Positions 32,646-43,968 of a DNA stretch of 64,000 nt are shown piece by piece. Under the pieces are notes generated by a model that searched no databases, was not told where the DNA came from, and saw nothing but the letters and a program-made list of their open reading frames with translations. The DNA comes from Petaurus breviceps papuanus (lineage: Eukaryota > Chordata > Mammalia > Diprotodontia > Petauridae), in contig JAMXIF010001119.1 in the NCBI GenBank assembly GCA_028583685.1, positions 681,277 to 745,276 of the forward strand, written 5' to 3'. How positions within the stretch are numbered: position 1 is the stretch's first letter; each line of letters begins with the position of its first letter. Made by a program: the position numbers and the translations under genes.

Positions 32646-33684
32646 TTGACTTGATGTCTAAAGTATATTTCTGCTCTTGCTTTTTTGATTCCTGGAGCTA
32701 CTTGAAAGGGTTTTCCAGTGTTGGGTTCCCAAGAATGCCTAATTGGCTGGTGAAAACTCTAGTTCTCATCTATTGCTTGAGTATCTGTGTATAAATTATG
32801 GGTCCTAGGAGCTTGTGTTCTATTCAGGTAAAATGTGGGTCCATTTTTCTCTGGACAACGATAGCAAAAAAGAGAGAACTACTCAATTCTTACTTGATTC
32901 TCATGTTCTCTGCTCAGGTGAATAACTCATGGATTATAAGGGACCAAATAAAAAATGGTTAATAATGAATGAATGGTTAACCAAAATAAATAAGGAGAGA
33001 GGAAGAGAGTACCTAGCTTGTTGTGATGAGTTCAAGTTATTAGGCCCACAATAGCTTTATCCCAGAGTACTGGACATGATTACTCAACCATTGATGGTGA
33101 TTTTTGAAAGATTACAGAAACATTACACATCAAAAGACTGAAGTAAAATTGTTGTTGCAATTTTCAAAACAAAATTAAATGTGGGGGTGGAGGTATTAAG
33201 GAATAGAGTCTGCAAACCATAGGTCAAGGAACTTGATTTTAATTCTTGGTAAATATTTCAATCACATCACTAAAAGGATGGTTTATGGACCTCTAAAAAA
33301 ATGAAGCAAGGATTACAAAGAGCCAGCATGGTTTCATCAAGAACAGGTCATGCCCAATTAACCTTGTTTTTTTTGTTTTGACAAGTTTCTTAGTCGAATA
33401 TATCAAGGGGATGCTGGAGTGATTGCCTATCTAGATTTTAGAAAAACATTTTACAAATCCTCGCATGCCATTATTATAGAAAAAAAAATGGAGAGATATG
33501 AGGTGGACAATTGTATAGCTTAGGTAGATTCAGGGCTGACTGAATGGCTGGACCCAAATAGTGATTGCACATAACCTGGAAAGGAGTTATCTCATACATT
33601 GGTCCAAGCACATGACGTTGGTCCTCTCCTGTTAAAGAGTTTCTCAATAAATTGGATAAAATCATGAATGACATATTTAGCTCC

Positions 33685-34475
33685 CACTATTATGGAAATC
33701 AATTTGAAATTAAGCTCCAAAATCACGAAACTGGGAATACCCTTTGATACACTGATAATACTACTGGGCCTATACTCCAAAGAGACAAAAGAAAGAAGAA
33801 AAGCACTTATAGTACAAAAATACTTACAGTAGCTCTTTTTGTAGTGGCAGATACAGGGAAACAAAGGGAGAAAGAATGCTCACAAATTGGGGAGTGGCTA
33901 TAAAAATTATAGTACATGAAGGTAGTGAAATATTGTCATGCCATAAGAAATGAGACAAGGAATAGGCTTAGAGAAACTTGGAAAGACTTTTATGAAATTA
34001 TGCAAACTAAAATAAGCAAAACAAGAACAATTTATACAATAATAGCATTATGAAGAAGACACAATGTGGAAACACTGATATATACAATGACCAATCACAT
34101 TTCCAAGAGACTGATGATTATGTATGCTACCTACCTTCATTGACAGAGAGGTGATATACTCAAGATACAGAATGAGACATACATTTTCGGAAATGAGAAT
34201 GCTGAAATTATTTTTATTTGGCTATACATATTTCTTGTTTTTTTGTTTGCCTTTTTGGAGGGAGGAAGGCAGGGCAATTGAGGTTAAGTGACTTGCCCAA
34301 GGTCACACGGCTAGTAAGTGTTGTGTCTGAGGCTGGATTTGAAGTCAGGTCCTCCTGACTCCAGGGCTGCTGCTCTATTCACTGTGCTACCTAGCTGCTC
34401 CAATTATACATATTTCTTAAAAGGGATTTATTTTTTTCTTTATTGAAGGGAAAGTGGGGAGGGAAAAATTTTTTT
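33685..34475 (+). mobile_element. L1 3' end inserted in the L3 relic
   Basis: The C-terminal ORF2 stretch around gggaataccctttgatacac and ctgggcctatactccaaaga is followed by the usual marsupial L1 3' UTR. Ends in an A/T-rich tract. Split by the SINE at 34237-34404. Confidence 0.78.
34237..34404 (-). mobile_element. Marsupial tRNA-derived SINE, subfamily A
   Basis: Reverse copy inside the L1 3' UTR. Flanks tatacatatttctt at 34223-34236 and 34405-34418 are a perfect 14-bp TSD. Confidence 0.94.
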
Positions 34476-34739
34476 ATTTGAAAAAAATTAAGTGTCATAC
34501 TTATCAAATAGCCAAATAACACAAAATGAAGAGTCAGCAAACACATTGGAGAGAAGAATTAAGATTCACAAATATTTTTACTGGCTTAGAATAACAGACT
34601 TAAGAAAGATGAAATTTAAAAGGAATAAATGTAAAGTCTTATACTTGGATTAAGTAATCAATTCATATTGATAAATTGGGGAAGGCAAGGCTAGATAGTT
34701 TGAAAAAATATCTAAAAGTTTTAAGTTCAATATTAATCA

Positions 34740-34850
34740 ATCAATTAGCATATATTAAGCACCTATATGACAAACACTGGGGATACAAACAAAGACAACA
34801 CAGCCTCTGCTCTCAAGGAGCTCACACAGTCCATCTAATATAAGTCAAAA
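34740..34850 (-). mobile_element. L2 LINE tail inserted in the L3 relic
   Basis: The sequence catatattaagcacctatat to tctcaaggagctcacacagt is the antisense L2 end. Confidence 0.7.
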
Positions 34851-35089
34851 GTATGATATAGTAGGAAAAAAGCTAATATGACCTTAGTGTCTTATGTGAC
34901 TTATTGTCTAGGCCTGAGGAAGTGACAGTCCCACCCTCCCCTGTTCTAGTCTGACCACATCTGGTGTCTAGTGTCTAGCTCTGACTACCACAGTTTAATT
35001 ATCTGTAGAGCATCCAGAGGAGGAGGACTAGGATATGAAGGCTCTCAAGATCATGCCATATGAAATTCTTTTTAAAACTAGGAATGGAT

Positions 35090-35270
35090 GATAAGATCAT
35101 AGACAGAGCTGGAAGGAAGCTTTGAGAAACAGTTGAGAAAAATGAGATCCAGAGAACTGAAGTGTCTTGTCCAAGGTAACACAGATTGGCGGCAGCAGAG
35201 TTAGAATATGAACCTAGCTCATCTGACTCCAAATCTAACCATCTTTCCACTAGCTTTGGAAGAGGAGATA
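35090..35270 (-). mobile_element. THER1-type CORE-SINE inserted in the L3 relic
   Basis: Antisense copy with the lead atcatagacagagctggaag, gtcttgtccaaggtaacaca and gaacctagctcatctgactc. Confidence 0.72.
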
Positions 35271-35279
35271 GGCTAGATA

Positions 35280-35393
35280 CAGTGGTCCCCAAAGTCTCAG
35301 TGTAGTTTTTTACCTTTAATGGTTTAATACCATAAGCTTTTAACAGCTGAAAACTGATGCACCTAATCTTTTGGAACTCCCTGTGTGAAGAGC
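35280..35393. mobile_element. Mariner-like MITE, 114 bp
   Basis: The left end cagtggtccccaaagtctca and the reverse complement of the right end (cagggagttccaaaagatta) are imperfect inverted repeats, and the centre (cctttaatggtttaatacca against ttttaacagctg) is also partly self-complementary. This is the build of MADE1-like MITEs. TA precedes it. Confidence 0.55.
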
Positions 35394-35846
35394 TTCCAAG
35401 GAGAAGAAAGGTTGTACTTGTCCTTCTCGGTCTTTGAGCACTGAATGGAAGGTGTGCAGAAGCAGATTTAGACTTATTTGAAGGAAAAACTTCCTAACTG
35501 AGCTACCATCAAAGTGAAATGGGCTATTTGAGAAAATCAAAGCCTCCCTCTTCCTAGAGTTTTCAGGCAAATACTGAATAACCTTTACCAGGGATTTTGC
35601 TGAGAGAATTCTTGGTCAGGTATAGGTTGAAGCAGATGGCTTTGAGATCCTTTGAAATTCTGAAATTCTGTGATTCCATGTTTACTACTGTACAAGTACT
35701 AGTGATTATGTAGGGATGTGTTTTCTCATAAAAACCATTTACTTTCTCTCTCTGCCTCACCATAAGCCTCAAGTCAACTCAGACAATTGGTACATCCCCA
35801 TGACTTTCATGTTTTCATCCATGTTCCCCATAATTTTCATTGTTTC

Positions 35847-36005
35847 TGGGGCGGAAAGGTGGCACAGTGAATAGAGTACCAGCCCTGGAGCCAGGAGGTC
35901 TTGAGTTCAAATCCGACCTCAGACACTTAACACAAAAACTGGCCATGTGACCTTGGGCAAGTCACTTAACCCCAATTGCCTTCCAAAAAGGAAAAAAAGA
36001 AAAAA
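35847..36005 (+). mobile_element. Marsupial tRNA-derived SINE, subfamily A
   Basis: Head gggcggaaaggtggcacagt and tail cttgggcaagtcacttaacc with an A-rich end. Flanks aattttcattgtttc at 35832-35846 and 36006-36020 are a perfect 15-bp TSD. Confidence 0.95.
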
Positions 36006-36074
36006 AATTTTCATTGTTTCCAAATTAAGGAAGGCATTTTCACATCTATATGGGTTCATATGGCATATCCATAT

Positions 36075-36260
36075 TATATTTCATAGAATTATAGACTCTC
36101 ACAGGCCACAGGATACCTTATAGATCATCTTGTTCAAACTCCTCATTCTACATATGGGGAAACTGAAATCTAGAAAAGTAAATAACCTCAACTAAGACCA
36201 GTTTCCTAAATCCGAGCCCCATGGGTCTAGCCTCTTTCTATTCTACCAAAAGTAATGTGA
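36075..36260 (-). mobile_element. THER1-type CORE-SINE
   Basis: Antisense copy: ttcatagaattatagactct lead, ctacatatggggaaactgaa core. Confidence 0.68.
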
Positions 36261-36735
36261 GAATAGTAAATTCCTTAGGCTTTTTCTCTTCATTAAAAAA
36301 TGAATTTGTAGAAGCCCGGATACATTGTTGTTAAGGGCAACCAATATTTAGAAAAAAAAACCCTTCCAATGTTTTCCTTTTTGAAAAGAGCATAAAATGT
36401 CAGTAGCTTATATCCATATTCATCTTCCACAAAGTATTTGAACTTATGCTGTACTAAAACAATAAATTGTCCCTATAATAAGACATGGGTTATTACACAC
36501 TCAAGAGAAACAATTCATGTAACTTTAGCTGAATAAAAGCAACCAGATTTTGGAAATCATACAATCAACAACCCATATTTCTCAGAGAGAGATTTGTGGC
36601 AGAGAGAGGTGCTTGGTTTATGGTTCCTTGCATAAATTATAAAGAAAGTGCAATTTAATTTGCAAAAATGCAAGCTTTAGAAATCAATTAGGCATTTATT
36701 CACCAGGGTGCACTCTTATTCAGGGAGTTACAGGA
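36261..36735. other. Unique non-coding DNA
   Basis: About 36560-36720 is repeat-free, with an A+T-rich centre (gcaatttaatttgcaaaaat) that looks like constrained sequence. This is judged by texture only. Confidence 0.4.
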
Positions 36736-36739
36736 AGTC

Positions 36740-36965
36740 CCTCCACAAGGAGGCAGTGTAGTCTAGTAGAAAGAACTAGGGTGTAGAAGAGAAGATGGTG
36801 TCAAAATACTGTGAGTTAGATTCCTAGCCCTGCTATGAATAAGGTATATGATTCTGGACAATTCAATTCGCTGGGCCTCGGTTTTCTCATCTATAAAGAG
36901 AAAGAACTGGTCTGGGTGATCTCTTATGCCCCTTCTATCTCTAATATTCTATGCTTTGTGTTTTA
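36740..36965 (+). mobile_element. MIR-type CORE-SINE
   Basis: Full-length by eye: ggaggcagtgtagtctagta, ggcctcggttttctcatcta, ctggtctgggtgatctctta. Confidence 0.78.
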
Positions 36966-37378
36966 TTCTTTAAAAAAGAAAATTCCACATTTAACTTTCC
37001 ATCAGAATAAATATTAGCTGAAAAAAGTAGTCTCTGTTTTGGCAGGAGACGTTTGTGATTGATGAAAGAGGATGTCTCTCCGACCCTGTTATGAAAGGCA
37101 GTGTCAACAGGAAAAGGAATCACTCTTTATGGTAATAGGAAATCCTACTTCATAAGCAAAATATGGATGAGAGAAAATACGGCAAAAGACATGATGATGA
37201 AGAAGGACATTTTGCCTGGTTGAGGCTGTCCTAGAGCTCCATAAGTTTCTCAATCATTATACTGGCATTCGATTTTATTCTATAAGTCTTTACTCAGCAA
37301 AGATTATGACTTTTATGTTGGTCATAGGCTCTATGGGTTATGCAAGAGAAAGACCAGATATAGTACATGGTATTAAGG
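36966..37378. other. Unique non-coding DNA
   Basis: Nothing recognised. Confidence 0.45.
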
Positions 37379-37389
37379 ATTGTACAATT

Positions 37390-37469
37390 GGGGGCAGCTA
37401 GGTGGCGCAGTGAATAGAGCACCAGCCCTGGAGTCAGGAGGACCTGAGTTCAAATTCGATGTCAGACAC

Positions 37470-37524
<55 letters not shown>

Positions 37525-37580
37525 CCGTGTGACCTTGGGCAAGTCACTTGACCCCAATTGCCCTCCCAAAAAAAAAAAAG
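37390..37580 (+). mobile_element. Marsupial tRNA-derived SINE, subfamily A, with (CA)n
   Basis: Head gggcagctaggtggcgcagt, CA run at about 37472-37520, tail cttgggcaagtcacttgacc, A-rich end. Flanks attgtacaat at 37379-37388 and 37582-37591 form a 10-bp palindromic TSD. Confidence 0.94.
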
Positions 37581-37589
37581 AATTGTACA

Positions 37590-37870
37590 ATCATTTATTA
37601 AACACTTGGTCTGGATCACTGTATTAGGCACTTGGGAAAATAAAAAGAAGCATAAGAAGTAGCCTTTGCCTTCATGAGCTTAAAATACAACAGAAGACAG
37701 GGAATTGTATATAATAGCAATAGGACAGAACAGAATGTAATAAGGGCACAAGAGAGGTATGAAATGCTAAGACAATCTGAATAAGGAAAGAATATTACCA
37801 ACTGGACATAGACAGGAAAAAGCTTCCTGGAAATGGCCTGACTTACATGGGGGAACAATATAAAATAATC
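37590..37870 (-). mobile_element. L2 LINE 3' part
   Basis: Antisense tail (catttattaaacacttggtc) then gccttcatgagcttaaaata and aaaagcttcctggaaat near 37820. Confidence 0.68.
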
Positions 37871-39000
37871 TTTATTTAACCACCGAACAGCACTGATAAC
37901 CACCAGCCCCACTCTCTTCAACAAAAGCAATTGGATGCTAGGCCCCTCAATCTCACCCTGGTCATTATCGACAATCATCTTAATGAGCTGGTGTTGGTTC
38001 TTAGTGCATCAATGACTATCTACCCTTAAGTTCTGCCTTTCTCTGCTGGGTGGCACCAGCTTATTATCTAGGATGGGTGGATTTACCAAATCAAAATCAG
38101 TGGGAGAGTAAAGCATAGTGATTATTTATCTAAATCTCAGAAGCTGAAACAAACAGTGAATCTTGTGAGAGAAGGGGAGATCATAGCATACTAGAGAAGC
38201 CAAAACATTATTGGCATTCAGTTCTCCTATAGATCAATTGGGACACTTTTCTGCATGCTAAAAGATTGTCTTTCCTGGATGCTCTTCCAAGGGAAATTGA
38301 CATTCCCTTAGTACTTGACTGCAGGATCTGTAGCTCATTATTTTAATTTGATTGCAGGCATTATAATGATTTTGGGTGTTCAGACCCAATGAATTGTCAT
38401 GGCCAGAGCAACTCCTGCCTTGACTGCCAAAGAGCTTCAATGTAATGGCAACACCACTGTACTCATTCCTGTTTCTATTTGCAGGTCTTATCATATAGTT
38501 TAAGACACTACTGTTTTTGGTACGACCAGATGTTATTCAGCTGCAGGCAGCTATATACATACACCTTTTGGTTCTTTTGTGATGTCCCCAGCCAATCTCA
38601 TCCAGTCAGCTAGCTAGAGAAGGTCATTAGGCATTTTAAATCCGTTTTCTAAGTTCCTTTTCTCCAGGTGATGCTCGGAATCTCCTGTTCTGAACTCTAC
38701 CTTGAGTTATGCTCCAAAGTTCTTTATAACTCCTTTCATACATATGGGTCACCAGCTAGGACTGATCCTTACAGGGACCCAAATGACCAAAAAAAAAATT
38801 TACAAAGAACCAAATGGATCTAGAGGCAGGAGATTCCTTTCAATCCCAAAAACATTTGATTGTCATGCATATTTGCTTTGGGAACAGGACTGAAAAGGGC
38901 TGACTAGACCTGCCTTATTTCTAATAGGCAACCAAAAATAGAAATAATCCTATGTGATTTACTTGCTCGAGTTATTTTCTAGTTCTTTTATAGAAATCTT
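37871..39000. other. Unique non-coding DNA
   Basis: No repeat is recognised over 1.1 kb. About 38330-38480 and 38510-38670 have even composition and no decayed-repeat texture, so they are conserved-element candidates. No coding frame is supported. Confidence 0.42.
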
Positions 39001-39004
39001 ATCT

Positions 39005-39130
39005 CTCCAACAATAGTGGTTTACATTTAGAATACTCTTTATAACAACTCTGTGAGGTAGGTGATGAAAGTCTTATTATCCACATTTTATAGAGAATGGG
39101 AGTTTAGAGAGAAAAAGTGACTTAAAATAA
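39005..39130 (-). mobile_element. MIR-type CORE-SINE fragment
   Basis: Antisense: acaactctgtgaggtaggtg, attttatagagaatgggagt. Confidence 0.62.
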
Positions 39131-39177
39131 AGAATCACTAGATTGGTGGAGAGGAGACTTGAAAACATTCAGTGGAG

Positions 39178-39365
39178 GGGTTCTTAAAAAGGGTCCCATT
39201 ATCTTATTTTAAAAAATATTGATAACTTTCTATCAATATAATTGATATTTCTTTTATAATCCCATATATTTGATGCACTTAAAACATGATTCTGAAAAGT
39301 GGTTCAGATCTTACTAATCTGCCAAAGGGGTCTATGGCAGAAAAAATATTTAAGAACTCCTGTTC
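39178..39365. mobile_element. hAT-like MITE
   Basis: Its ends are imperfectly inverted (ggttcttaaaaagggtccc against atatttaagaactcctg), and the right part (gccaaaggggtctatggc) matches a segment near the window's right edge (63967-64000). Confidence 0.52.
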
Positions 39366-39490
39366 TAATCCAACCACTTCATTTTATAGATGGCACAGAG
39401 AGGTTAAATAACTAAAAGACGTGGCCAAGGTGTCCCAGATTGAAACTAGCAGAGTCAGTATTCAAATCCAGGTAGTTGTTACTACAAATC
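39366..39490 (-). mobile_element. THER1/MIR-type CORE-SINE fragment
   Basis: Antisense core: cattttatagatggcacaga, ggccaaggtgtcccagattg. Confidence 0.6.
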
Positions 39491-39699
39491 CACCATGCTT
39501 TGCACACACTTACACAGTAAGTGGTTAAATGTCATCCCACAGAATATTTGCCAGGCTTGGCATGTGCTCTGGACAATGAAGTGCCCTCCAATTTCATTTG
39601 CACTAATTTTGCTAAATGATGCCCATCAATTAGCTACTCTAGAAGTAAACAAGGTGACCCTAACTGCCAGGGTTCCTCTCCAAGTCAAGAGAGATCAGA

Positions 39700-39965
39700 T
39701 CCAGACTGATGTGGTAGGAATGAGCATGGGACCAGAAGTCAGCAGACCTAGACCTTTGGGTCCAGGCTCTGTTCCTTCTGAGTTGAGGGACCTGAGGCAA
39801 ATCACTTGGCCTTTCTAAGCCTCAGGAACTGCACAGGTAATATGGGGATGTATTATGTTTATTACAAACACCAGGAGATTGCTGTAAAAATAAAAGGAAA
39901 TAATGGATGTAGAGGCATTTTGTAAACTACGAAGTGCTTTGTAAATATAAGCTATTGTTATCATT
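39700..39965 (+). mobile_element. MIR-type CORE-SINE
   Basis: Long copy: accagaagtcagcagaccta, ctttctaagcctcaggaact and a tail with gtaaactacgaagtgctttg. Confidence 0.76.
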
Positions 39966-40290
39966 CATTAGTTTATTTGTATTCATTTAAATGAGGTATT
40001 TGTAAAGCATTTAGCCTTGTGCCTGACTATTTATATTATTTATACAGTCCGAATAGACACTATATACATGCATATTCTCTTCTTTCCTCTTCATTCAACA
40101 CTAAATGGTATCAGAAACAAGGTATTGCCCACTCTAGAAAAAATTCCAATCTATAGAGTAACTCCTCAAAAATGTGAAGACAAAATTATCCTGTTTTTTT
40201 TTCCTTTTTCACTAATACTCCCCTTGTTTTATTTTCTGAGTTCTTTATTGCATCTGACAGTAGGGCTCCCATATTGCCCTATGACCTGAG
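39966..40290. other. Unique non-coding DNA
   Basis: Nothing recognised. Confidence 0.42.
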
Positions 40291-40294
40291 AAAG

Positions 40295-40450
40295 ATGGAG
40301 TAGATAATCTGGGGAGTCCATGTGGTAGAGTGGAAAAAACAGTGGACCTGGTAGTTAAGAGAACTAATTTTGAGTCCTGTTTTTGCCATTAATTAGCTTC
40401 ACTCAACCCAGCTGGTCATCAGTTTCTATGAAATGAGTTGGAGTGACTAA
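40295..40450 (+). mobile_element. MIR-type CORE-SINE
   Basis: Segments gtccatgtggtagagtggaa, ttttgagtcctgtttttgcc and catcagtttctatgaaatg. Confidence 0.6.
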
Positions 40451-40454
40451 TTAC

Positions 40455-40650
40455 AAAAGTTCCCACATTTATTTAGTCCACTACCCCCTTTCAAAAAAAA
40501 TTTACTCAGTGTCCCCCACCTCAGATTAGGTTCTTTCTTTTTATTCAATGCCCCACTAATTGTACCCAAGGCTACTACCACCCCCCCACCCCCGATCATT
40601 CTAGTGCCCCCAAGGGAGCAGTATCACCCACTTTGGGAACTTATGGACTA
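40455..40650. mobile_element. DNA-transposon MITE with short inverted ends
   Basis: The left end has agttcccacattta and the right end has cactttgggaactta: agttccca and tgggaact are inverted. The C-rich middle is typical of hAT-type non-autonomous elements. Confidence 0.48.
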
Positions 40651-40739
40651 TATTAGAAACATCTAATTCAAATAAACCCCTCCCCAAATCTAGCTCAAAG
40701 ATTGTGTGTTGCCTCTGTTTCACATTGAGCTATTAGGAG

Positions 40740-41120
40740 CTTACTGTGAGAGATCATATGGTAGACTGTAGCCTTTCAATTGATATCAGAAGACCTGACT
40801 TCAAATCCTGCATCTTAAATTTACCACCTTTCTTATTAAAAAGTGATTTAACCTCTCCAATCCTCAATTTTCTGATGTCTGATATGGGGATAATAATATT
40901 TATGCTAGCCAGATAACAACATTGTTCAGATGAAAGCATTTTGTAAACATTAACACACTATAGAAATACAGCATTGAATGAATGCATAACATGGAGTATA
41001 AACAGTAGACCTTGGAATAAAGAACTGGCTTTTTGAATGCCATAGTGGTAATGTACTGACCATATGACCCCTACACAAGTCACCTAGCTTCTCATCATCC
41101 CAGTAAACAACTCACTGTAA
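40740..41120 (+). mobile_element. Two MIR-type CORE-SINE copies
   Basis: First: ctgacttcaaatcctgcatc, ctccaatcctcaattttctg, atatggggataataatattt. Second from about 40985: accttggaataaagaactgg, caagtcacctagcttctca. Confidence 0.6.
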
Positions 41121-41124
41121 GTTG

Positions 41125-41520
41125 TAGAACAGATGCCAATATACGTTGAAAGAAGAAGAACTGAAGAGAATAAGTGGGAGGGGATAAAATGGAGGGAAGT
41201 ACAGTTAGCAATAGTAAATGTGAAAAAAAAATTAGTTTTAAAAACAGATGCTAAAATTGTTTTTACATGCAATTGGGAAATAAGATATCAGCAACGGGGT
41301 ATAGAAATCTATCTTGCCCTACAGGAAAATAGAAAGGAAGATGATAAGAGAAGATGGGAGAATGATAGAAGGGAGGGCAAAGTGGAAGGAATAATCAGAA
41401 TACATGCCATCTTGGGGTAGGGGGAGGGGAGAGATAGGGAGAAAATTTGAAACTCAAAAATCTTGTGGAAGAGAATGTTGAAAACTAAAAATAAATTAAT
41501 TAATAATTTTAAAAATCTTG
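41125..41520 (+). mobile_element. Half-L1-like LINE 3' segment, rearranged
   Basis: It shares the linker and 3' UTR of the elements at 1-3575 and 8336-8840 (ggggtatagaaatctatctt, ctacaggaaaatagaaagga, then gaaaatttgaaactcaaaaa). The order differs: an internal L1 3'-end-like stretch (tttttacatgcaattgggaa) precedes the middle linker. Confidence 0.68.
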
Positions 41521-42750
41521 AAGCAAGTTTTTCTGACAAAGGACTCATTTCTCAAACATAAAGAAAACTAAGTCAAATTTATAAAAATAAGAGCCATTCC
41601 CCAATTGATAAATTACCAAAAGATATGATCAGTATTCAGATGAGGTAATTGAGACTATCTGTGACCATGTGAAGGGGTACTCTGACTCACTATTTACTAG
41701 AGAATGCAGACTGAAGCGATTTTGAGATGCTATCTCATACTGATTAGACTGACTAATAGGACAGAAGGGATGAATAACAGATGTTGGAAAAATGAGACTT
41801 TAATGCATTACCTGTGGAGTTGTGAACTGATCCAACCATTCTGTAGAGCAGTTTGGAGTGATGCCCAAAGGGCTATGGAACGATGCATACCTTTTGACCT
41901 ACCAATGCCACCGCTAAATCTGTATCCCAAAATAGATAAAGAAACATAAAGGAGAGACACCTACAGGTACAGGGATATTTACAACAGCTCTTTTCTGGGG
42001 TAAGGATTTGGAGGTTCAGGGGAGGCCCATCGGTTGGGGAATGACTGAATGGGTTGTGGTGTGTGATTGTGATGGAATATTATTGTGGTGTGGGAGATGA
42101 TGAGTAGGATGCTCTCAGAAAAACCTAGAAGGATGTGTATGGGCTGATGCAAAGTGAAATGTACTGTAGAAAGTAACAGCAATGTTGTAGGGTTATTGAT
42201 CAGCTGTGAATGACTTAGCTATTCTCAGCAATGCAATGATCCAAGACAACTCTGAGCGACTTATGATAGGGAATGCTTGTCAATCCCCAGAGAAATAACT
42301 GATGGTGTCTGAATGCAGACTGAAGCATACTTTTGTCCTCTATTTTTCTTGAGGGTTTTTTTTCGGTCTGTTTTCTTTTGCAACATGACTGTTATAAATG
42401 TGTTTTGTGGGGCGGCCAGGTAGCACAGTGAGTATGAGCACCAGCCCCAGAGTCGGGATGACCTGGGATCGAATCCAGGCTCAGACATTTAGCACCCACC
42501 CAGAAACACCTGGCCGTGTAACCTTGAGCAAGTTACTTAACCCCAATTGCTTAAATAAAATAAATAAATAAATTATAAAAAATATTTTGCATGAACGCAT
42601 ATTTGTAACCTGTGTTAAATTGCTTGCCTTCTCAATTGAGAGGGGTGGTAGGGAGGGTATTTGGAACTCAAGGCTTTGAAAACGAATGTTAAAAATTGTT
42701 TTTTCATGTAAATGGGGAAAAATACGATACTAAATAAAAACTTTTAAAAC
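41521..42750 (+). mobile_element. L1 3' end (C-terminal ORF2 and 3' UTR)
   Basis: The order is gactcatttctcaaacataa, gagccattccccaattgata, gtggagttgtgaactgatcc, then the 3' UTR ending at aatacgatactaaataaaaa. The C-terminal ORF2 is diverged, and the copy is split by the SINE at 42409-42574. Confidence 0.82.
42409..42574 (+). mobile_element. Marsupial tRNA-derived SINE, subfamily B
   Basis: Head gggcggccaggtagcacagt, B-box-like gggatcgaatccaggctcag, tail cttgagcaagttacttaacc and an AAAT-rich end. The flanks ataaatgtgttttg and ataaaaaatattttg are imperfectly repeated. Confidence 0.92.
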
Positions 42751-43020
42751 TCCCCCACAAATAATAGATATCGTGTAGCCCTCCTGAATCTCTGTAATAG
42801 ATCTACTTTGAGGGTTCAGTCACCTGAGTCACCAAAACTTTAATAAATAATAATAAAATAATAAATATTTAATTTAATTAAAAACCTTAATAAATGATAA
42901 TAAAATAATAAATAATAAATTTTTTAAAAACAATAATTAATAAAAACCACCCCCACTCCCTACCCCCAAAAAAGAAAGAAGAAGAACTGTAACATCAGCG
43001 AAACTCATTGTTTGCGGGAT
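42751..43020. other. A+T-rich low-complexity DNA
   Basis: Interrupted AATAATAAA-type repeats at about 42835-42945, then C-rich and A-rich stretches. Confidence 0.6.
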
Positions 43021-43024
43021 GATG

Positions 43025-43620
43025 GAGAAATTGGCATGGTTGTTTTATTTCTTGTGGGACTGAATAGTTGTAGAATTATTTCCAGAAAGCAATTTTGACA
43101 GTACAAAGTAAAATTTATTTTAAAAAAATTATCATGGACACTAACCCAGTTAATTCCATTGTTGATAATCTACCCTAAACATGTTATTTAAAAAAATACA
43201 AAAAGTGAAATCTGTTCAAAGATTTTCATCATAGAATTATCTGTAATTACGAAAAATTGGAAACAAACCAAATGTCCAACAAAAGATGAGCAGCAAAACA
43301 AATTGCAGTGCATTAATTTAATGGAATACTATAATTCTGTCATGACTGTAAAGTTTGAGCAATACAGAGAAATCTACTAAGACCTTTATTAAATAATACA
43401 AAGCATAACAGCAAAAAAAAAAAAAAAAGCCAGAAGAACAAAATGCATACTAACCACAATACAGTAACAAAAAATCCTGGTGGATACTTGGAAAGAATTA
43501 TTCAAAAGTTGTGTCATTTTAAGCCTAGGAATGAATTTATTTTAAGGCAAATAGTTACTAATAATTTTAATTTAGTTAATTCAATAGTAAATTTTTAATT
43601 AACAAAAAAATCCAATTTAG
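43025..43620 (+). mobile_element. Old L1 3' end
   Basis: The translation near 43255-43330 (NWKQTKCPTKDEQQNKLQ) matches the L1 ORF2 C-terminal NWKxxxxPTxxEW-like stretch. An A run lies at 43411-43427. It is clearly older than the other L1 copies. Confidence 0.66.
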
Positions 43621-43955
43621 CTATTTTTTTACAGGACTATTCTCATTTGAAAAGAAAAACCTAGGAAAGGGCTGAATGCACAGCAACAGTGCTTTAGTGG
43701 TGAAACTTGAGGCAGTGTAACAGGCTACCGGGAAAGATGCTTGAATTATGAGAGGAATCTCCTTGGGTATCTTCAAATTTTCACCATGTAGTAGACTATT
43801 ATTCCCATGTGGAGCTGTCTGGATTATTTCCCCAAACTCACTTACAGCTTGGGTCCCCAGGAATGGGGATTACTAACTACTTCAAGTTCAAAGTATTCTG
43901 CGTATGCATACTTTAAAAGTTATAGCTCAAAAGTTCCCATCAACACTTGCATCTT
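43621..43955. other. Unique non-coding DNA
   Basis: Nothing recognised. Confidence 0.45.
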
Positions 43956-43968
43956 TAATAGTAAACCA

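Larger units (their letters stand above)
32820..35685 (+). mobile_element. Long L3/CR1 LINE relic with most of ORF2, in four pieces
   Basis: Pieces: about 32820-33680, 34480-34740, 34850-35090 and 35395-35685. The order of CR1/L3 ORF2 is kept. Segments include gagccagcatggtttcatca (near 33321), which reads SQHGFIKNRSC in sense; ctatctagattttagaaaaa (near 33427), the YLDFxK stretch of the reverse-transcriptase catalytic region; and tgactgaatggctggaccc. The 3' end carries short repeats of the gaaattctgtgattc type, as in CR1/L3 tails. Many stops and small gaps are present. Insertions are listed separately: L1, SINE, L2 tail, CORE-SINE and a mariner-like MITE. Confidence 0.8.

Noticed and set aside
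41133-41420. 95-codon plus frame
   Set aside because: It lies wholly in the half-L1-like linker and has no motif.
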